This document shows positions 24,642-34,258 of a stretch of DNA of 47,021 bases, piece by piece (position 1 is the first letter of the stretch; each line of letters begins with the position of its first letter). Location: the NCBI GenBank assembly GCA_900754965.1, contig CAAEEO010000041.1:1-47021 (forward strand). Direction: 5' to 3'. Origin of the DNA: an uncultured Oscillospiraceae bacterium. Its GTDB lineage: Bacteria; Bacillota; Clostridia; Oscillospirales; Oscillospiraceae. The notes under the pieces are model-generated. The model was not told the origin of the DNA, ran no database searches, and saw only the letters and a list, made by a program, of their open reading frames with translations. The translations under genes and the position numbers were made by a program.

Positions 24642-25660
24642 GAATCATCATAGATGCAATGGGCGGCGACAACGCCCCGGAAGAGATTGTAAAAGGCGCG
24701 CTCCTGGCGCGGGAGCGTCTGGGATATGAAATGATCCTGGTGGGACGGGAACAGGAAATCCGCCGGTGCCTGGGCGTTTTGGAGGGAGAACTGCCGGAAG
24801 GCATTACCGTTCGGAATGCAGAGGAAGTCATCGACATGAACGATGATCCCACCGCTGCCATCCGCCATAAGAAAGACTCTTCCATGGTGGTGGCTCTGCA
24901 GATGCTCCGGGACGGCGAAGGGGAGGCAGTGGTCTCCGCCGGCAGTACCGGCGCCCTGCTTACCGGCGCCACTCTGATTGTCCGTCGGATTAAAGGTATC
25001 CGCCGGGCGGCCCTGGCTCCGGCACTGCCCAACAAGGGCGCCGGTGCGCTGCTGATTGACTGCGGCGCCAATACGGAATGTACCAGTGAGCAGTTGGTGC
25101 AGTTTGCTTATATGGGTGAGCTGTATGCCAAACGGATGCTCCATGTGGAATCCCCTCGGGTGGCGCTGCTGAATAACGGTACGGAAGAACATAAAGGCAC
25201 GCCCCTGCAGCAGGAGACTTATCAGCTGCTGAAAAAGGCAGAGCTGAATTTTGTGGGCAATGTGGAGGCGTCCCAGGTGCTGTTCGGCGATGTGGATGTG
25301 ATCGTTGCAGACGGATTTTCCGGCAATATCCTGCTCAAATGCGTTGAGGGGACGGCGAAATTCCTGCTCAAGAGCATCAAAGAGGTGCTCACATCGGGCC
25401 TGAAAAACAAACTGGCGGCGCTGATGATCCGTAAGGATGTGGGGGCGCTGAAAGACATGATGGATCCCAACCGTGTGGGTGGCACCGCCCTGTTGGGAAT
25501 CAGCCGGCCGGTGATCAAAGCTCACGGCTCTTCCGAGGCAGAGGCTATGTTCCATGCCATCCGGCAGGCCGGTGAATTTGCGGCCTCCGGCTTTATCCAG
25601 ACCATTACGGAAAATATTGACCGGATGCAGATAGAAACCACGGAAAACGAAGTTCACTGA
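24638..25660 (+). CDS. plsX: Phosphate acyltransferase PlsX
   Basis: A 340-residue enzyme that converts acyl-ACP to acyl phosphate for phospholipid synthesis. Translation starts at TTG overlapping the trmFO stop. The N-terminus IIIDAMGGDNAP and the later GSTGALLTGA and ADGFSGNILLK are diagnostic for PlsX. It is followed by acpP 20 bases later, the usual plsX-acpP pairing in Firmicutes without fabD/fabG between. This places acyl-ACP metabolism close to the thioesterase-like genes further downstream, though not in the same operon. Confidence 0.96.
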   Translation: MRIIIDAMGGDNAPEEIVKGALLARERLGYEMILVGREQEIRRCLGVLEGELPEGITVRNAEEVIDMNDDPTAAIRHKKDSSMVVALQMLRDGEGEAVVSAGSTGALLTGATLIVRRIKGIRRAALAPALPNKGAGALLIDCGANTECTSEQLVQFAYMGELYAKRMLHVESPRVALLNNGTEEHKGTPLQQETYQLLKKAELNFVGNVEASQVLFGDVDVIVADGFSGNILLKCVEGTAKFLLKSIKEVLTSGLKNKLAALMIRKDVGALKDMMDPNRVGGTALLGISRPVIKAHGSSEAEAMFHAIRQAGEFAASGFIQTITENIDRMQIETTENEVH

Positions 25661-25680
25661 AACGAAAAGGAGAATTTTAT

Positions 25681-25920
25681 ATGAATATCGAATCGAAAAT
25701 CATGGAGATGATTGCAGACCGCTTTAATAAGCCGGTGGAGGAACTGTCCAGAGATACGGAGTTTGTGACTGACCTGAGTGCAGACTCTCTGGATCAGGTG
25801 GAACTGACCATTGACATTGAGGACGAATTTGACCTGCCGGAAGTGCCGGAGGATGTGCTGACCAAGATCACGACCATCGGCGATTTGGTAGACTACGTGC
25901 AGGATACGCTGGAAGGCTGA
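25681..25920 (+). CDS. acpP: Acyl carrier protein
   Basis: A 79-residue acidic carrier protein. The 4'-phosphopantetheine attachment site is Ser36 in LSADSLDQVEL. Length, acidity and the LPxxVPED-like region match fatty-acid-synthesis ACPs. It sits between plsX and rnc as in many Firmicutes. Confidence 0.97.
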   Translation: MNIESKIMEMIADRFNKPVEELSRDTEFVTDLSADSLDQVELTIDIEDEFDLPEVPEDVLTKITTIGDLVDYVQDTLEG

Positions 25921-25923
25921 GTT

Positions 25924-26598
25924 ATGGTCGCACTGGAAGAAAAACTCCATTATACATTCCGGGACAAAGCGCTGCTGGAAAATGCCCTGCGGCACAGTTC
26001 GTTTGCCAATGAGAGTCGGGACCCGGCCATCACCAGCAATGAACGCCTGGAATTTCTGGGGGACTCCGTGCTGGGATTTGTGACGGCGAAGTACCTGTAT
26101 CAGCATTTTCCGGAGATGCCCGAGGGCAACATGACCAAACTGCGGGCAGAACTGGTGTGTGAACATGCCCTCCATGCCGTGGCACAGGAATTGGAGCTGG
26201 GCAGCCATATCCGTCTGGGCAGGGGGGAGGAACACTCCGGTGGACGGACGCGCCCCTCTATTTTGGCGGATGCTGTGGAATCTGTCATCGCGGCCATGTT
26301 TCTGGACGGCGGTATCGAGCCGGCTGAGCGGTTTATTTTGGAGCGGGTGCTGTCTGCACTGGACAAGGGAATGCCTGTCCGGGATACCGATAACAAGACC
26401 AAACTGCAGGAACTGGTTCAGCTCACCCCGGGGCAGACCCTGTCCTATCGGGTGACGGGAGAATCCGGACCGGATCACCGGAAGGAGTTCACGGTCAGCG
26501 TGTTCCTGAACGGTGAGGCCGTGGGTTCCGGAAAAGGATGGACGAAAAAAGAGGCAGAGCAGGCCGCCGCCGGGAATGCTCTGGAAAAACTGAAATGA
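25924..26598 (+). CDS. rnc: Ribonuclease III
   Basis: A 224-residue double-strand-specific RNase that processes rRNA precursors and structured mRNAs. The catalytic signature NERLEFLGDSVL is at residues 39-50 and the second metal-binding part ADAVESVIAAMFLDGG follows. The C-terminal double-stranded RNA-binding domain (about 155-224) ends in KGWTKKEAEQAAAGNALEKL. Its stop overlaps the next ATG (ATGA), so the two are coupled. Confidence 0.96.
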   Translation: MVALEEKLHYTFRDKALLENALRHSSFANESRDPAITSNERLEFLGDSVLGFVTAKYLYQHFPEMPEGNMTKLRAELVCEHALHAVAQELELGSHIRLGRGEEHSGGRTRPSILADAVESVIAAMFLDGGIEPAERFILERVLSALDKGMPVRDTDNKTKLQELVQLTPGQTLSYRVTGESGPDHRKEFTVSVFLNGEAVGSGKGWTKKEAEQAAAGNALEKLK

Positions 26599-27629
26599 GT
26601 GCGAAACAGACCATCATTCCGGTGTTCGTGCCCCATCTTGGGTGCCGGGCCGATTGTGTGTTTTGCAATCAGCGCCGGATCACGGGCAGGGTACAGCCTG
26701 TCACCCCTGCCCAGGTGGTCCGGGCCATTGAGCAAGGAGCCGCTATGACCCCCTCCGGGGTCCAGCGGCAACTCGCGTTTTACGGGGGAAGTTTCACGGC
26801 GATTCCCAAGTCGGCGCAGCAGGCACTCCTGGAGGCGGCGCAGCCGTTCCTGGCAGACGGTACCCTCAGTGGCATCCGTTTGTCCACCAGACCGGATGCC
26901 ATCGAGAAGGGGCATCTTTCCTGGCTGGCAGAGCATGGGGTGCAAACCATTGAATTAGGCGCCCAGTCTATGGATGACCGGGTACTTGCCCTTTCCGTCC
27001 GGGGACATACTGCCCAGGCAGTGCGCCGGGCGGCAGAACTGGTGAAAGAGGCCGGATTCCAGCTGATTTTGCAGATGATGACAGGCTTGCCCGGAGATGC
27101 AGATGGCCAGGCCTCGGTGTATACGGCCCGGGAATTGGCGGCACTGAAACCGGCGGGGGTGCGGATTTACCCGACGGTGATTGTACGGGACACGCCGCTG
27201 TTCGATCTCTGGCAGGCGGGACAGTACCCGGAGCATACCCTGGAGCAGGCGGTGGAAGTCTGCGCCCGGATCGTGCCGATTTTCGAAACGGCGGGCATCC
27301 CGATTATCCGGCTGGGACTGAATCCCACGGAGGAATTGTCCGGTGGAGGGGCGGTGGCCGGGGCCTATCACCCGGCACTGGGGGAATTGGTGCGTTCCCG
27401 AATCATGCTGCACCGGGCGAGAACACTTCTTTCCGGCACTCCCGCCGGGGCTGATGTGGTTTTGGAGGTGCCTCGAGGCAAACTCTCCCAGATGATCGGG
27501 CAGCATCGGTGCAATGTACAGGCGCTGATGGAGGAATTTCACCTGCACCGTCTGAAAGTGCGGGAAAATTTCAAGGAAACGGGAGAAAACTTCCGGATTT
27601 TCGTTGCAAAAGCAGGGGAAATAGCATAA
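26595..27629 (+). CDS. Elp3-like radical SAM protein
   Basis: A 344-residue protein that starts at the ATGA overlap with rnc; an upstream in-frame start at 26538 would lie inside rnc. Cys17, Cys21 and Cys24 in GCRADCVFCNQ form the CX3CX2C [4Fe-4S] motif of radical SAM enzymes. FYGGSFTAIP and ELGAQSMDDRVL match the Elp3/oxygen-independent coproporphyrinogen oxidase-like group. The same gene is regularly found between rnc and smc in clostridia. It lacks the Elp3 acetyltransferase domain; its substrate is unknown. Confidence 0.88.
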   Translation: MSAKQTIIPVFVPHLGCRADCVFCNQRRITGRVQPVTPAQVVRAIEQGAAMTPSGVQRQLAFYGGSFTAIPKSAQQALLEAAQPFLADGTLSGIRLSTRPDAIEKGHLSWLAEHGVQTIELGAQSMDDRVLALSVRGHTAQAVRRAAELVKEAGFQLILQMMTGLPGDADGQASVYTARELAALKPAGVRIYPTVIVRDTPLFDLWQAGQYPEHTLEQAVEVCARIVPIFETAGIPIIRLGLNPTEELSGGGAVAGAYHPALGELVRSRIMLHRARTLLSGTPAGADVVLEVPRGKLSQMIGQHRCNVQALMEEFHLHRLKVRENFKETGENFRIFVAKAGEIA

Positions 27630-27683
27630 AATACATTCGATCATTCCTATGATCGTGGAATCATTTGAAATTGAGGAATTTGC

Positions 27684-30600
27684 ATGTACCTGAAAGCGGT
27701 GGAACTGCAGGGATTCAAGTCGTTTCCCGACAAGACCCGGCTGAACTTTGAAAAGAATATCACGGCCATCGTGGGGCCGAACGGTTCGGGAAAGTCCAAT
27801 ATTTCCGACGCCATCCGCTGGGTCATGGGCGAACAGCGCACCAAACAGCTCCGGGGCGAGAAAATGGAGGATGTCATTTTCGGTGGCACGGAAAAACGGG
27901 GGAAATTGGGATACGCCCGCGTATCTCTGATTTTTGATAATTCCACCCGTTTTTTTGATATGGACGCCAGTGAGGTGGTCTTGACCCGTGCCTATTACCG
28001 TACCGGGGAGAGTGAATATTTTATCAACCATGAGCAGGTTCGGCTCAAAGATGTGAACGAGCTGCTGATGGACACCGGTTTGGGCCGGGACGGATATTCC
28101 AGTATCGGCCAGGGGCGAATCAGCGAGATCGTGTCCGGAAACGGACAGGAACGGCGCAATGTACTGGAAGAGGCGGCGGGGATTTCCCGTTATCGCTATC
28201 GGAAAGAAGAGGCGGAACGGAAACTGGAGCGCACCCAGGAAAATCTGGTGCGGATTCATGACAGGATTGCCGAATTGGAACTGCAGGTCACGCCTCTGAA
28301 ACGGCAGGCGGAAGTGGCGCAGAAATGTCTGGGATACCAGGCGGAGCTGAAAGAACTGGAAGTTTCCGTCTGGATGAACGATTTGGACAGACTCCATTCC
28401 CAGGCAGAGGCAGTTCGGAATGACTATGAAACGGCCAAGCGGGATCTGGATCGAACCCATGCGGAGCTTGCCCGGCTGTATGCCGCCGGGGAAAGGCTGA
28501 CCGGGCAGATGCAGGAAAAGACCCTGGAATCGGAACGGCTGCGGACCTATCTTACCCAGAGAGAAAACGAGGGCGCTGCGCTCCGGTCTGACGAGGCGGT
28601 GCTGCGCTCCGACCTGCGCAATGCCCAGGAGCAGATCCTGCGGATGCAGATGGAATTGGAAGAGCATGCCGGCCGGGCTGAGGCGATGGATCGTCAGATC
28701 GCTGCCCACGATGCGCGAATGGCAGCCATTGCCGAGGAATTGGAACAGGTGGCAGCGCAGAGTCGTGAGATTCTGCGCAGTGTTTCGGAAAATGCAGAAG
28801 TGGACCGGGCGGCGCGGAAAGAATACAGCGAACTGGTGGAGCGGGAAAGCACCGGCAGTGGAGAACTGACCCAGTGCAGGACCCAGATGCATATGCTGGC
28901 TGAACGGGTACAGGAAGACCGGGAGCGGGAGGCTGCGCTGCAAGGCAGTTTGCTTTCCGCCAATGAAAAGCTGACAGATACACAGCGGCAGCTGGAAACC
29001 GCCCGGTCGGAACGCCGGAAGGCAGACGAAGGGCTCCATCAGGCGCAGACGGCTCTGCAGACCCGAAAACAGGCGGTGGATGAGGGCGAAAAACGCCTTC
29101 GGCAGCTGCAGGATGAGGAGAGCGGCCTGCGTTCGGACTGGAAAGTGGTGGGGTCCCGCATCGACCTGTTGGAAGAAATGGAACGGGAGCATGAGGGATT
29201 CAACCGTGCAGTTCGATTTGTTCTGAAAGAGAAAGAACATGGCGGTTTGTCCGGAATCCGGGGGGCTGTGGGCGAGCTGATCCAGACGGCTGACGCCTAT
29301 GCCGTGGCCATCGAAACGGCACTGGGGGCCGCCGCGCAGAATATCGTGGTGGAAACCCAGGAAGATGGAGCGCAGGCCATCCGGCTGCTCAAGCGCCGGG
29401 ATATGGGCCGGTGTACTTTCCTGCCCATGAATGTGATCCGTGGCCAGAAACCCGGCTTTGTGCCGGAAAGAGATCCCGGCTTTGTGGGTGTGGCAGACGA
29501 ACTGGTGGAGTGCGCCCGGGAATATCGGGAAATCTTGTCCAGTCTCCTGGGGCGGACGATGGTGGTCAAAACCATGGAGGATGCCATCCGTATTTCCCGG
29601 GAACCCGGTGCGGGGCGGATTCGTATGGTAACGCTGGACGGCCAGATGATCAACGCCGGCGGTTCGATGACCGGCGGCAGCCTTGCCAAAAATACGGGGA
29701 TTTTGTCCCGTGCGAATGAACTGAATCGGCTGAAAGGCCGTCGGGAGGAACTGGACGCCCAACTGGTACGGCTGCAAAAAGAAGTTTCCCAGGGGAAAGC
29801 AGAACTGGATGACCGCATCCTTGCTGTGCAGACTTCCCAGAGCCGGGTTCATGCAGCGGAGGAGACGGCACAGCAGCGACAGCTGGACGAGCAGCGCTGT
29901 GGGATGCTGCTTTCTTCCGTAACGGATACGGCAGAGAGTTTGAAGAAAGAATTGCAGGAACTGCAGGAGCAGATTGGAGAGTCGCAGCAGCGGCGGAAAG
30001 CAGCAGAGCGGCAGGCGGAGGAACTGGAACAGGAGCTTATCACGCTGCGGGGACAGATTTCGGAAATGTCTGCCGGACAGACGGAATCTGAGCGCGTACG
30101 ACAGGAATTGTCACAGCAGCTGACAGAGGTGAAGGCGCGGGAGGCCTCTCTCCGCGCGGAGAATCGCACGGTGGAGCAGGCCAAACTGCAGGTCGCCGCA
30201 TTGCGCCAGACAGTGGCGGAAGATCGGCAGGACCGGGAGACCCGGGCGCAGACTGCGAAAGAACAGGCGGAACGGTATCAGCTGGAAATCACCCGGAAAG
30301 AGGAGGCACTGGCGGAAAATGTTCGTCAGACGCAGCTGCTGCGCAGCAAAGCCGAAGAAATCGACCGTCAGCGCATGGAACTGGAGGGCGCCCGGACCCG
30401 CACGGATAAACAGGCACAGGAGTGCAACCGGCAGCTGCTGGAAATGGAGCGGCTGAGCGCAAAATTCGAGCAGAAGAAACTGGCCTCTGAAATGGAGGAG
30501 AAACAGATTCTCGACCGGCTGTGGGACACTTACGGACTGAGTCATTCGGCAGCGCAGACGATGCGGCAGCCGGTGGAACGGCCCGGAGCATCTGCCCGGC

Positions 30601-31259
30601 GGATTGCGGAATTGCATAAAGCCATTTCAGAGTTGGGAACGCCGAATTTCGGCGCCATCGATGAATATGCGCGTGTCAGCGAACGATACGAGTTCCTGAC
30701 CAGTCAGCGGGATGATGTGGAGCGTTCCAAACGGGAGATTCAACAGATCATCCGGGAAGTGACGGAGCAGATGCAGGAGGTGTTCCAGACCCAGTTCCAG
30801 GTCATCAACGACTGTTTCCGGCAGACCTTTTTGGAACTGTTCGGCGGCGGAAAGGCGGCACTGGTGCTGCAGGATGAAGAAGATGTACTGGGCTGCGGCA
30901 TTGATATTCGGGTACAGCCGCCGGGAAAAGCGGTCAGCAGCATCAATCTGCTGTCCGGTGGCGAGATGGCCTTTGTGGCCATTGCGCTGTATTTTGCCAT
31001 CATGAAAGTGCGGCCCACGCCATTCTGCGTCATGGACGAGATCGAGGCGGCACTGGACGAGGCAAATGTGATCCGATTTGCAGAATATTTGAGAAAAATG
31101 TGTGATACCACCCAGTTTATTGTCATTACCCACCGTCGTGGTACGATGGAGGAAGCCAATCGGCTGTACGGAGTGACGATGCAGGAGAAGGGAATCTCAC
31201 AGATCATTGAAATGGATATTGAGGAAGCAGAGCGGCAGATCGCCGCAGAGGAGGGCTGA
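27684..31259 (+). CDS. smc: Chromosome segregation protein SMC
   Basis: A 1191-residue condensin ATPase that extrudes DNA loops and helps chromosome segregation. Walker A GPNGSGKSN starts at residue 31. Two long coiled coils flank the hinge (near residues 500-640; GFNRAVRFVL to GGSMTGGS). The C-terminal head has the signature NLLSGGEMAFVAIALYFA and Walker B FCVMDEIEAALDEANV. Length is normal. A short gap of 54 bases separates it from the radical SAM gene and contains the palindrome CGATCAT-TCCT-ATGATCG (27638-27655). Followed by ftsY three bases later. Confidence 0.97.
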   Translation: MYLKAVELQGFKSFPDKTRLNFEKNITAIVGPNGSGKSNISDAIRWVMGEQRTKQLRGEKMEDVIFGGTEKRGKLGYARVSLIFDNSTRFFDMDASEVVLTRAYYRTGESEYFINHEQVRLKDVNELLMDTGLGRDGYSSIGQGRISEIVSGNGQERRNVLEEAAGISRYRYRKEEAERKLERTQENLVRIHDRIAELELQVTPLKRQAEVAQKCLGYQAELKELEVSVWMNDLDRLHSQAEAVRNDYETAKRDLDRTHAELARLYAAGERLTGQMQEKTLESERLRTYLTQRENEGAALRSDEAVLRSDLRNAQEQILRMQMELEEHAGRAEAMDRQIAAHDARMAAIAEELEQVAAQSREILRSVSENAEVDRAARKEYSELVERESTGSGELTQCRTQMHMLAERVQEDREREAALQGSLLSANEKLTDTQRQLETARSERRKADEGLHQAQTALQTRKQAVDEGEKRLRQLQDEESGLRSDWKVVGSRIDLLEEMEREHEGFNRAVRFVLKEKEHGGLSGIRGAVGELIQTADAYAVAIETALGAAAQNIVVETQEDGAQAIRLLKRRDMGRCTFLPMNVIRGQKPGFVPERDPGFVGVADELVECAREYREILSSLLGRTMVVKTMEDAIRISREPGAGRIRMVTLDGQMINAGGSMTGGSLAKNTGILSRANELNRLKGRREELDAQLVRLQKEVSQGKAELDDRILAVQTSQSRVHAAEETAQQRQLDEQRCGMLLSSVTDTAESLKKELQELQEQIGESQQRRKAAERQAEELEQELITLRGQISEMSAGQTESERVRQELSQQLTEVKAREASLRAENRTVEQAKLQVAALRQTVAEDRQDRETRAQTAKEQAERYQLEITRKEEALAENVRQTQLLRSKAEEIDRQRMELEGARTRTDKQAQECNRQLLEMERLSAKFEQKKLASEMEEKQILDRLWDTYGLSHSAAQTMRQPVERPGASARRIAELHKAISELGTPNFGAIDEYARVSERYEFLTSQRDDVERSKREIQQIIREVTEQMQEVFQTQFQVINDCFRQTFLELFGGGKAALVLQDEEDVLGCGIDIRVQPPGKAVSSINLLSGGEMAFVAIALYFAIMKVRPTPFCVMDEIEAALDEANVIRFAEYLRKMCDTTQFIVITHRRGTMEEANRLYGVTMQEKGISQIIEMDIEEAERQIAAEEG

Positions 31260-31262
31260 GCC

Positions 31263-32165
31263 ATGGGCTTTTTTGATAAAATTCTCGGAGGACTGAGAAA
31301 AACGAAAAACACCGTCCAGCTGGACGGTCTGTTCGCGGATTTTACCAAAGCGGACGATGACTTTTACGAGGAACTGGAAGAATGTCTGATCCTGGGCGAT
31401 GTGGGCATGGAAACGGCCACGAAAGTGGTCAGCGACCTGCGGAAAAAAGTGAAGGCGGAGCATCTGAAAACCAATGTGGAAGTGAAGAACGGCCTGACTT
31501 CTCTGCTCACCCAGGTGCTGACGGCAGGAGAGCTGGAGATGCATCTGAACACCAAACCCAGTGTGATTTTGATGGTCGGTGTCAACGGTGTGGGAAAAAC
31601 CACAACTATTGGCAAACTTGCTGCGTCTTACACACAGCAGGGGAAAAAGGTGCTGTTGGTGGCGGGGGATACATTCCGTGCTGCGGCAGCCGATCAGCTG
31701 TCCATCTGGTCTGAGCGGGCCGGATGCGGCATCATCCGCCATGAAGAGGGGTCGGACCCTGCGGCCGTCGTGTACGACGGGTGCGTGGCTGCCCGGGCGC
31801 GAAATGTGGATCTGGTAATCATCGATACTGCCGGACGGCTGCACAACAAGGCGAACCTGATGAACGAATTGGGGAAGATCAGCCGGGTCATCAGCCGGGA
31901 ACTGCCGGAGGCGGATGTGGAAACACTCATGGTTCTGGATGCCACCACCGGACAGAACGGGTTGATTCAGGCAAAACAGTTTGCGGAAAGCGCAGGCCTG
32001 ACGGGCATCGTGCTGACGAAACTGGATGGTACGGCCAAGGGCGGTATCGTATTTGCCATTGCTGGCGAGATGGGACTGCCGGTGAAATACATCGGTGTGG
32101 GCGAAGGCGTCGATGACCTGATGCCCTTTGATCCTGCGGAATTTGTGGAGGCGCTGCTGAAATGA
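31263..32165 (+). CDS. ftsY: Signal recognition particle receptor FtsY
   Basis: A 300-residue SRP-receptor GTPase that delivers ribosome-SRP complexes to the Sec translocon. The helical N domain (1-90) is followed by the G domain with GVNGVGKTTTIGKLA at 106-119, DTFRAAAADQL, DTAGRLHNKANLM, TKLDGTAKGG and the closing GVGEGVDDLMPFDPAEFV. It lacks the long acidic A domain of E. coli FtsY, as is normal in Firmicutes. The smc-ftsY order is conserved. Confidence 0.97.
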   Translation: MGFFDKILGGLRKTKNTVQLDGLFADFTKADDDFYEELEECLILGDVGMETATKVVSDLRKKVKAEHLKTNVEVKNGLTSLLTQVLTAGELEMHLNTKPSVILMVGVNGVGKTTTIGKLAASYTQQGKKVLLVAGDTFRAAAADQLSIWSERAGCGIIRHEEGSDPAAVVYDGCVAARARNVDLVIIDTAGRLHNKANLMNELGKISRVISRELPEADVETLMVLDATTGQNGLIQAKQFAESAGLTGIVLTKLDGTAKGGIVFAIAGEMGLPVKYIGVGEGVDDLMPFDPAEFVEALLK

Positions 32166-32761
32166 AATTGATTCTGGCATCCAATAATGCCCATAAACTC
32201 CGGGAGTTCCGGGAGATTCTGTCTCCTCTGGGACTGGAGATCATTTCACAATCCGATGCCGGCTGCCATTTCGAGGTAGAGGAAACCGGAACGACCTTTG
32301 AGGAAAATGCTTGGCTGAAAGCTGAGGCAGTGACCCGGGCCACCGGACTGCCTGCCGTGGCGGATGATTCCGGTCTGGCTGTGGACGCTTTGGGCGGCGC
32401 ACCGGGCATCTACAGCGCCCGGTATACCGGCAATCACGAGGATACGGATGTGGACCGACTGAATCTGGTGCTGAAAAATTTGGGAGATACGGAACAAAGA
32501 ACGGCTCGTTTCGTCTCATGCATCAGCTGCACATTCCCTAACGGGGATCGAATCGACACCCGGGGTGAGTGCGAAGGTACCATCCAGATGGCGCCTACCG
32601 GGGAAAACGGGTTCGGATATGATCCTATTTTCCGCCCGGAGGGTTATGACTGTTCCATGGCGGAACTGACCCCGGAACAGAAAAACGCAATCTCTCACAG
32701 AGGAAAGTCTCTGACGAAATTTTATGAAGAATTGAGGAAGTATTTGAATGCTGACAAGTAA
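32162..32761 (+). CDS. rdgB: XTP/dITP pyrophosphatase
   Basis: A 199-residue HAM1/RdgB nucleotide-sanitising enzyme that hydrolyses XTP, ITP and dITP to monophosphates. The N-terminal MKLILASNNAHKLREF, VADDSGLAVDALGGAPGIYS and FGYDPIF motifs plus the SHRGKSLTKF end are diagnostic. It overlaps ftsY by four bases (ATGA). Confidence 0.95.
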   Translation: MKLILASNNAHKLREFREILSPLGLEIISQSDAGCHFEVEETGTTFEENAWLKAEAVTRATGLPAVADDSGLAVDALGGAPGIYSARYTGNHEDTDVDRLNLVLKNLGDTEQRTARFVSCISCTFPNGDRIDTRGECEGTIQMAPTGENGFGYDPIFRPEGYDCSMAELTPEQKNAISHRGKSLTKFYEELRKYLNADK

Positions 32762-33059
32762 ACAGCGGGCACAGCTGCGGGGATTGGCCGCAGCGGAGGA
32801 CACCATCCTCCAAATCGGAAAAGACGGGATCACTGAAAATGTGATCACCCAGATGCGGAATGCACTGGCAGCCAGAGAACTGGTGAAAGGAAGGGTGCTG
32901 GAAAATTCCATGCTTACCGCCCGGGAGGCCTGCGATCAGTTGGCCGAGGCCTGCAAGGCAGAGCAGGTTCAGGTGATCGGCAGCAAATTTGTGCTGTATA
33001 AGCGGAACGAGCAGCACCCGAAGATCGAATTGGTGAAAGCGTCCAAGAAAAAATCGTAA
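32748..33059 (+). CDS. yhbY: YhbY-family RNA-binding protein
   Basis: A 103-residue CRM-domain protein. The start overlaps the end of rdgB by 14 bases. LTSKQRAQLRGLAAA, IGKDGITENVITQM and the GSKFVLYK end (family: G..ivlyR) mark the CRS1/YhbY fold, which binds pre-50S ribosomal particles. The C-terminus is basic (KASKKKS). Confidence 0.92.
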   Translation: MLTSKQRAQLRGLAAAEDTILQIGKDGITENVITQMRNALAARELVKGRVLENSMLTAREACDQLAEACKAEQVQVIGSKFVLYKRNEQHPKIELVKASKKKS

Positions 33060-33086
33060 TGTGTTGAGACGGTGGGAGATGAGAGA

Positions 33087-34256
33087 ATGAGGATCGCAGT
33101 ATATGGAGGGACCTTCAACCCGCCCCATCTGGGGCATGTACAGGCTGTGCGGTCGGTGATCGACTGTCTGCATCCGGATAAGATCCTGGTCATGCCGACC
33201 TGTCTGGCTCCGCACAAGGAGATGAGCCCGGATACACCCAGTCCGGAGGAACGGCTCGAGCTGTGCCGTCTGGCATTTGGGGACTTGCCTGGCGTGGAGA
33301 TTTCTGAACTGGAGATCCGCCGTCAGGGTAAGAGCTATACATCCGACACACTTCTGGAGCTGAAAGCACTTTATCCGGAGGACGAGATCACATTTGTGAT
33401 GGGCACAGATATGATTTTGTCCCTGGAAACCTGGCACGAGCCGGAAACGGTGATGGCCAACGCCACACTGGCGGTGCTGCTCCGGGGTGATCCGGAGGAC
33501 GGGCAGGTGGCGGCGCATGCCGCCTATCTGCGGGAGACTTACCATGCCAGAATCCAGATTCTCTCTGCCCCCGTCTGCCCCGCCGCCTCAACGGATATCC
33601 GGGAGCGGCTGAAACAGGGCGGCGGGCGGAACCTGCTGCCGGAACCGGTGTATGCCCGTATCGTAAAAATGCGGGAGTACGAGGTGAAAGCGGACCTGGA
33701 CTGGCTCCGGGAGCAGGCGAAGGCTATGCTGCTGCCCAAACGGGTGCCCCATGTGATGGGGTGTGCGGAAGAGGCAGTGCGCCTGGCACAGCGCTGGGGA
33801 GAAGACCCTTATGAGGCGGAGGCCGCCGGAATTTTGCATGATATCACCAAAAAATGCACCTTGGCAGAGCAGTTGCTATTGTGTGAGAAATATGGTATCA
33901 TGGTCGATACGCCTGTGGCGGCAGCAGAAAAAGCAATGCACCAGATCACGGGAGCAGCGGTGGCGTATTACGAATACGGCGTCAGCCCCGCAGTCAGAGA
34001 TGCCATCCGGTGGCACACCACAGGAAGGCCGGATATGACGCAATTAGAAAAAATCATTTACCTGGCGGACTATATTGAGCCTACGCGCAGTTTCGATGGG
34101 GTGGAGCCCCTGCGGAAACTGAGTTATGAGGATTTGGACGGAGCTATGGAACTGGGACTGCAGATGAGTATGGAAGAATTGCAGTCCAGGGGCGCGCCGA
34201 TCCTGGAAGTGTCCGCACAGGCATACGCCTGGTTCAAAAATCGAAGGGAAGGATAA
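33087..34256 (+). CDS. nadD: NadD-YqeK fusion: NaMN adenylyltransferase and HD hydrolase
   Basis: A 389-residue two-domain enzyme. The ATG at 33087 follows GGGAG with good spacing. Residues 1-195 are NadD, which makes deamido-NAD from NaMN and ATP: GGTFNPPHLGH at 7-17 and AASTDIRERL. From about 210 on comes a YqeK-type HD phosphohydrolase that cleaves Ap4A symmetrically. Its metal ligands are visible in VPHVMG, GILHDITKK, AMHQITG, RWHTTG and YLADYIEPTR. In many Firmicutes nadD and yqeK are neighbouring separate genes, here joined in one frame. Confidence 0.92.
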   Translation: MRIAVYGGTFNPPHLGHVQAVRSVIDCLHPDKILVMPTCLAPHKEMSPDTPSPEERLELCRLAFGDLPGVEISELEIRRQGKSYTSDTLLELKALYPEDEITFVMGTDMILSLETWHEPETVMANATLAVLLRGDPEDGQVAAHAAYLRETYHARIQILSAPVCPAASTDIRERLKQGGGRNLLPEPVYARIVKMREYEVKADLDWLREQAKAMLLPKRVPHVMGCAEEAVRLAQRWGEDPYEAEAAGILHDITKKCTLAEQLLLCEKYGIMVDTPVAAAEKAMHQITGAAVAYYEYGVSPAVRDAIRWHTTGRPDMTQLEKIIYLADYIEPTRSFDGVEPLRKLSYEDLDGAMELGLQMSMEELQSRGAPILEVSAQAYAWFKNRREG

Positions 34257-34258
34257 GC

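Noticed and set aside
26955..29852. Antisense open frame of 965 codons across the radical SAM gene and smc
   Set aside because: Composition is that of a shadow frame; smc and the radical SAM gene carry complete motifs on the + strand.
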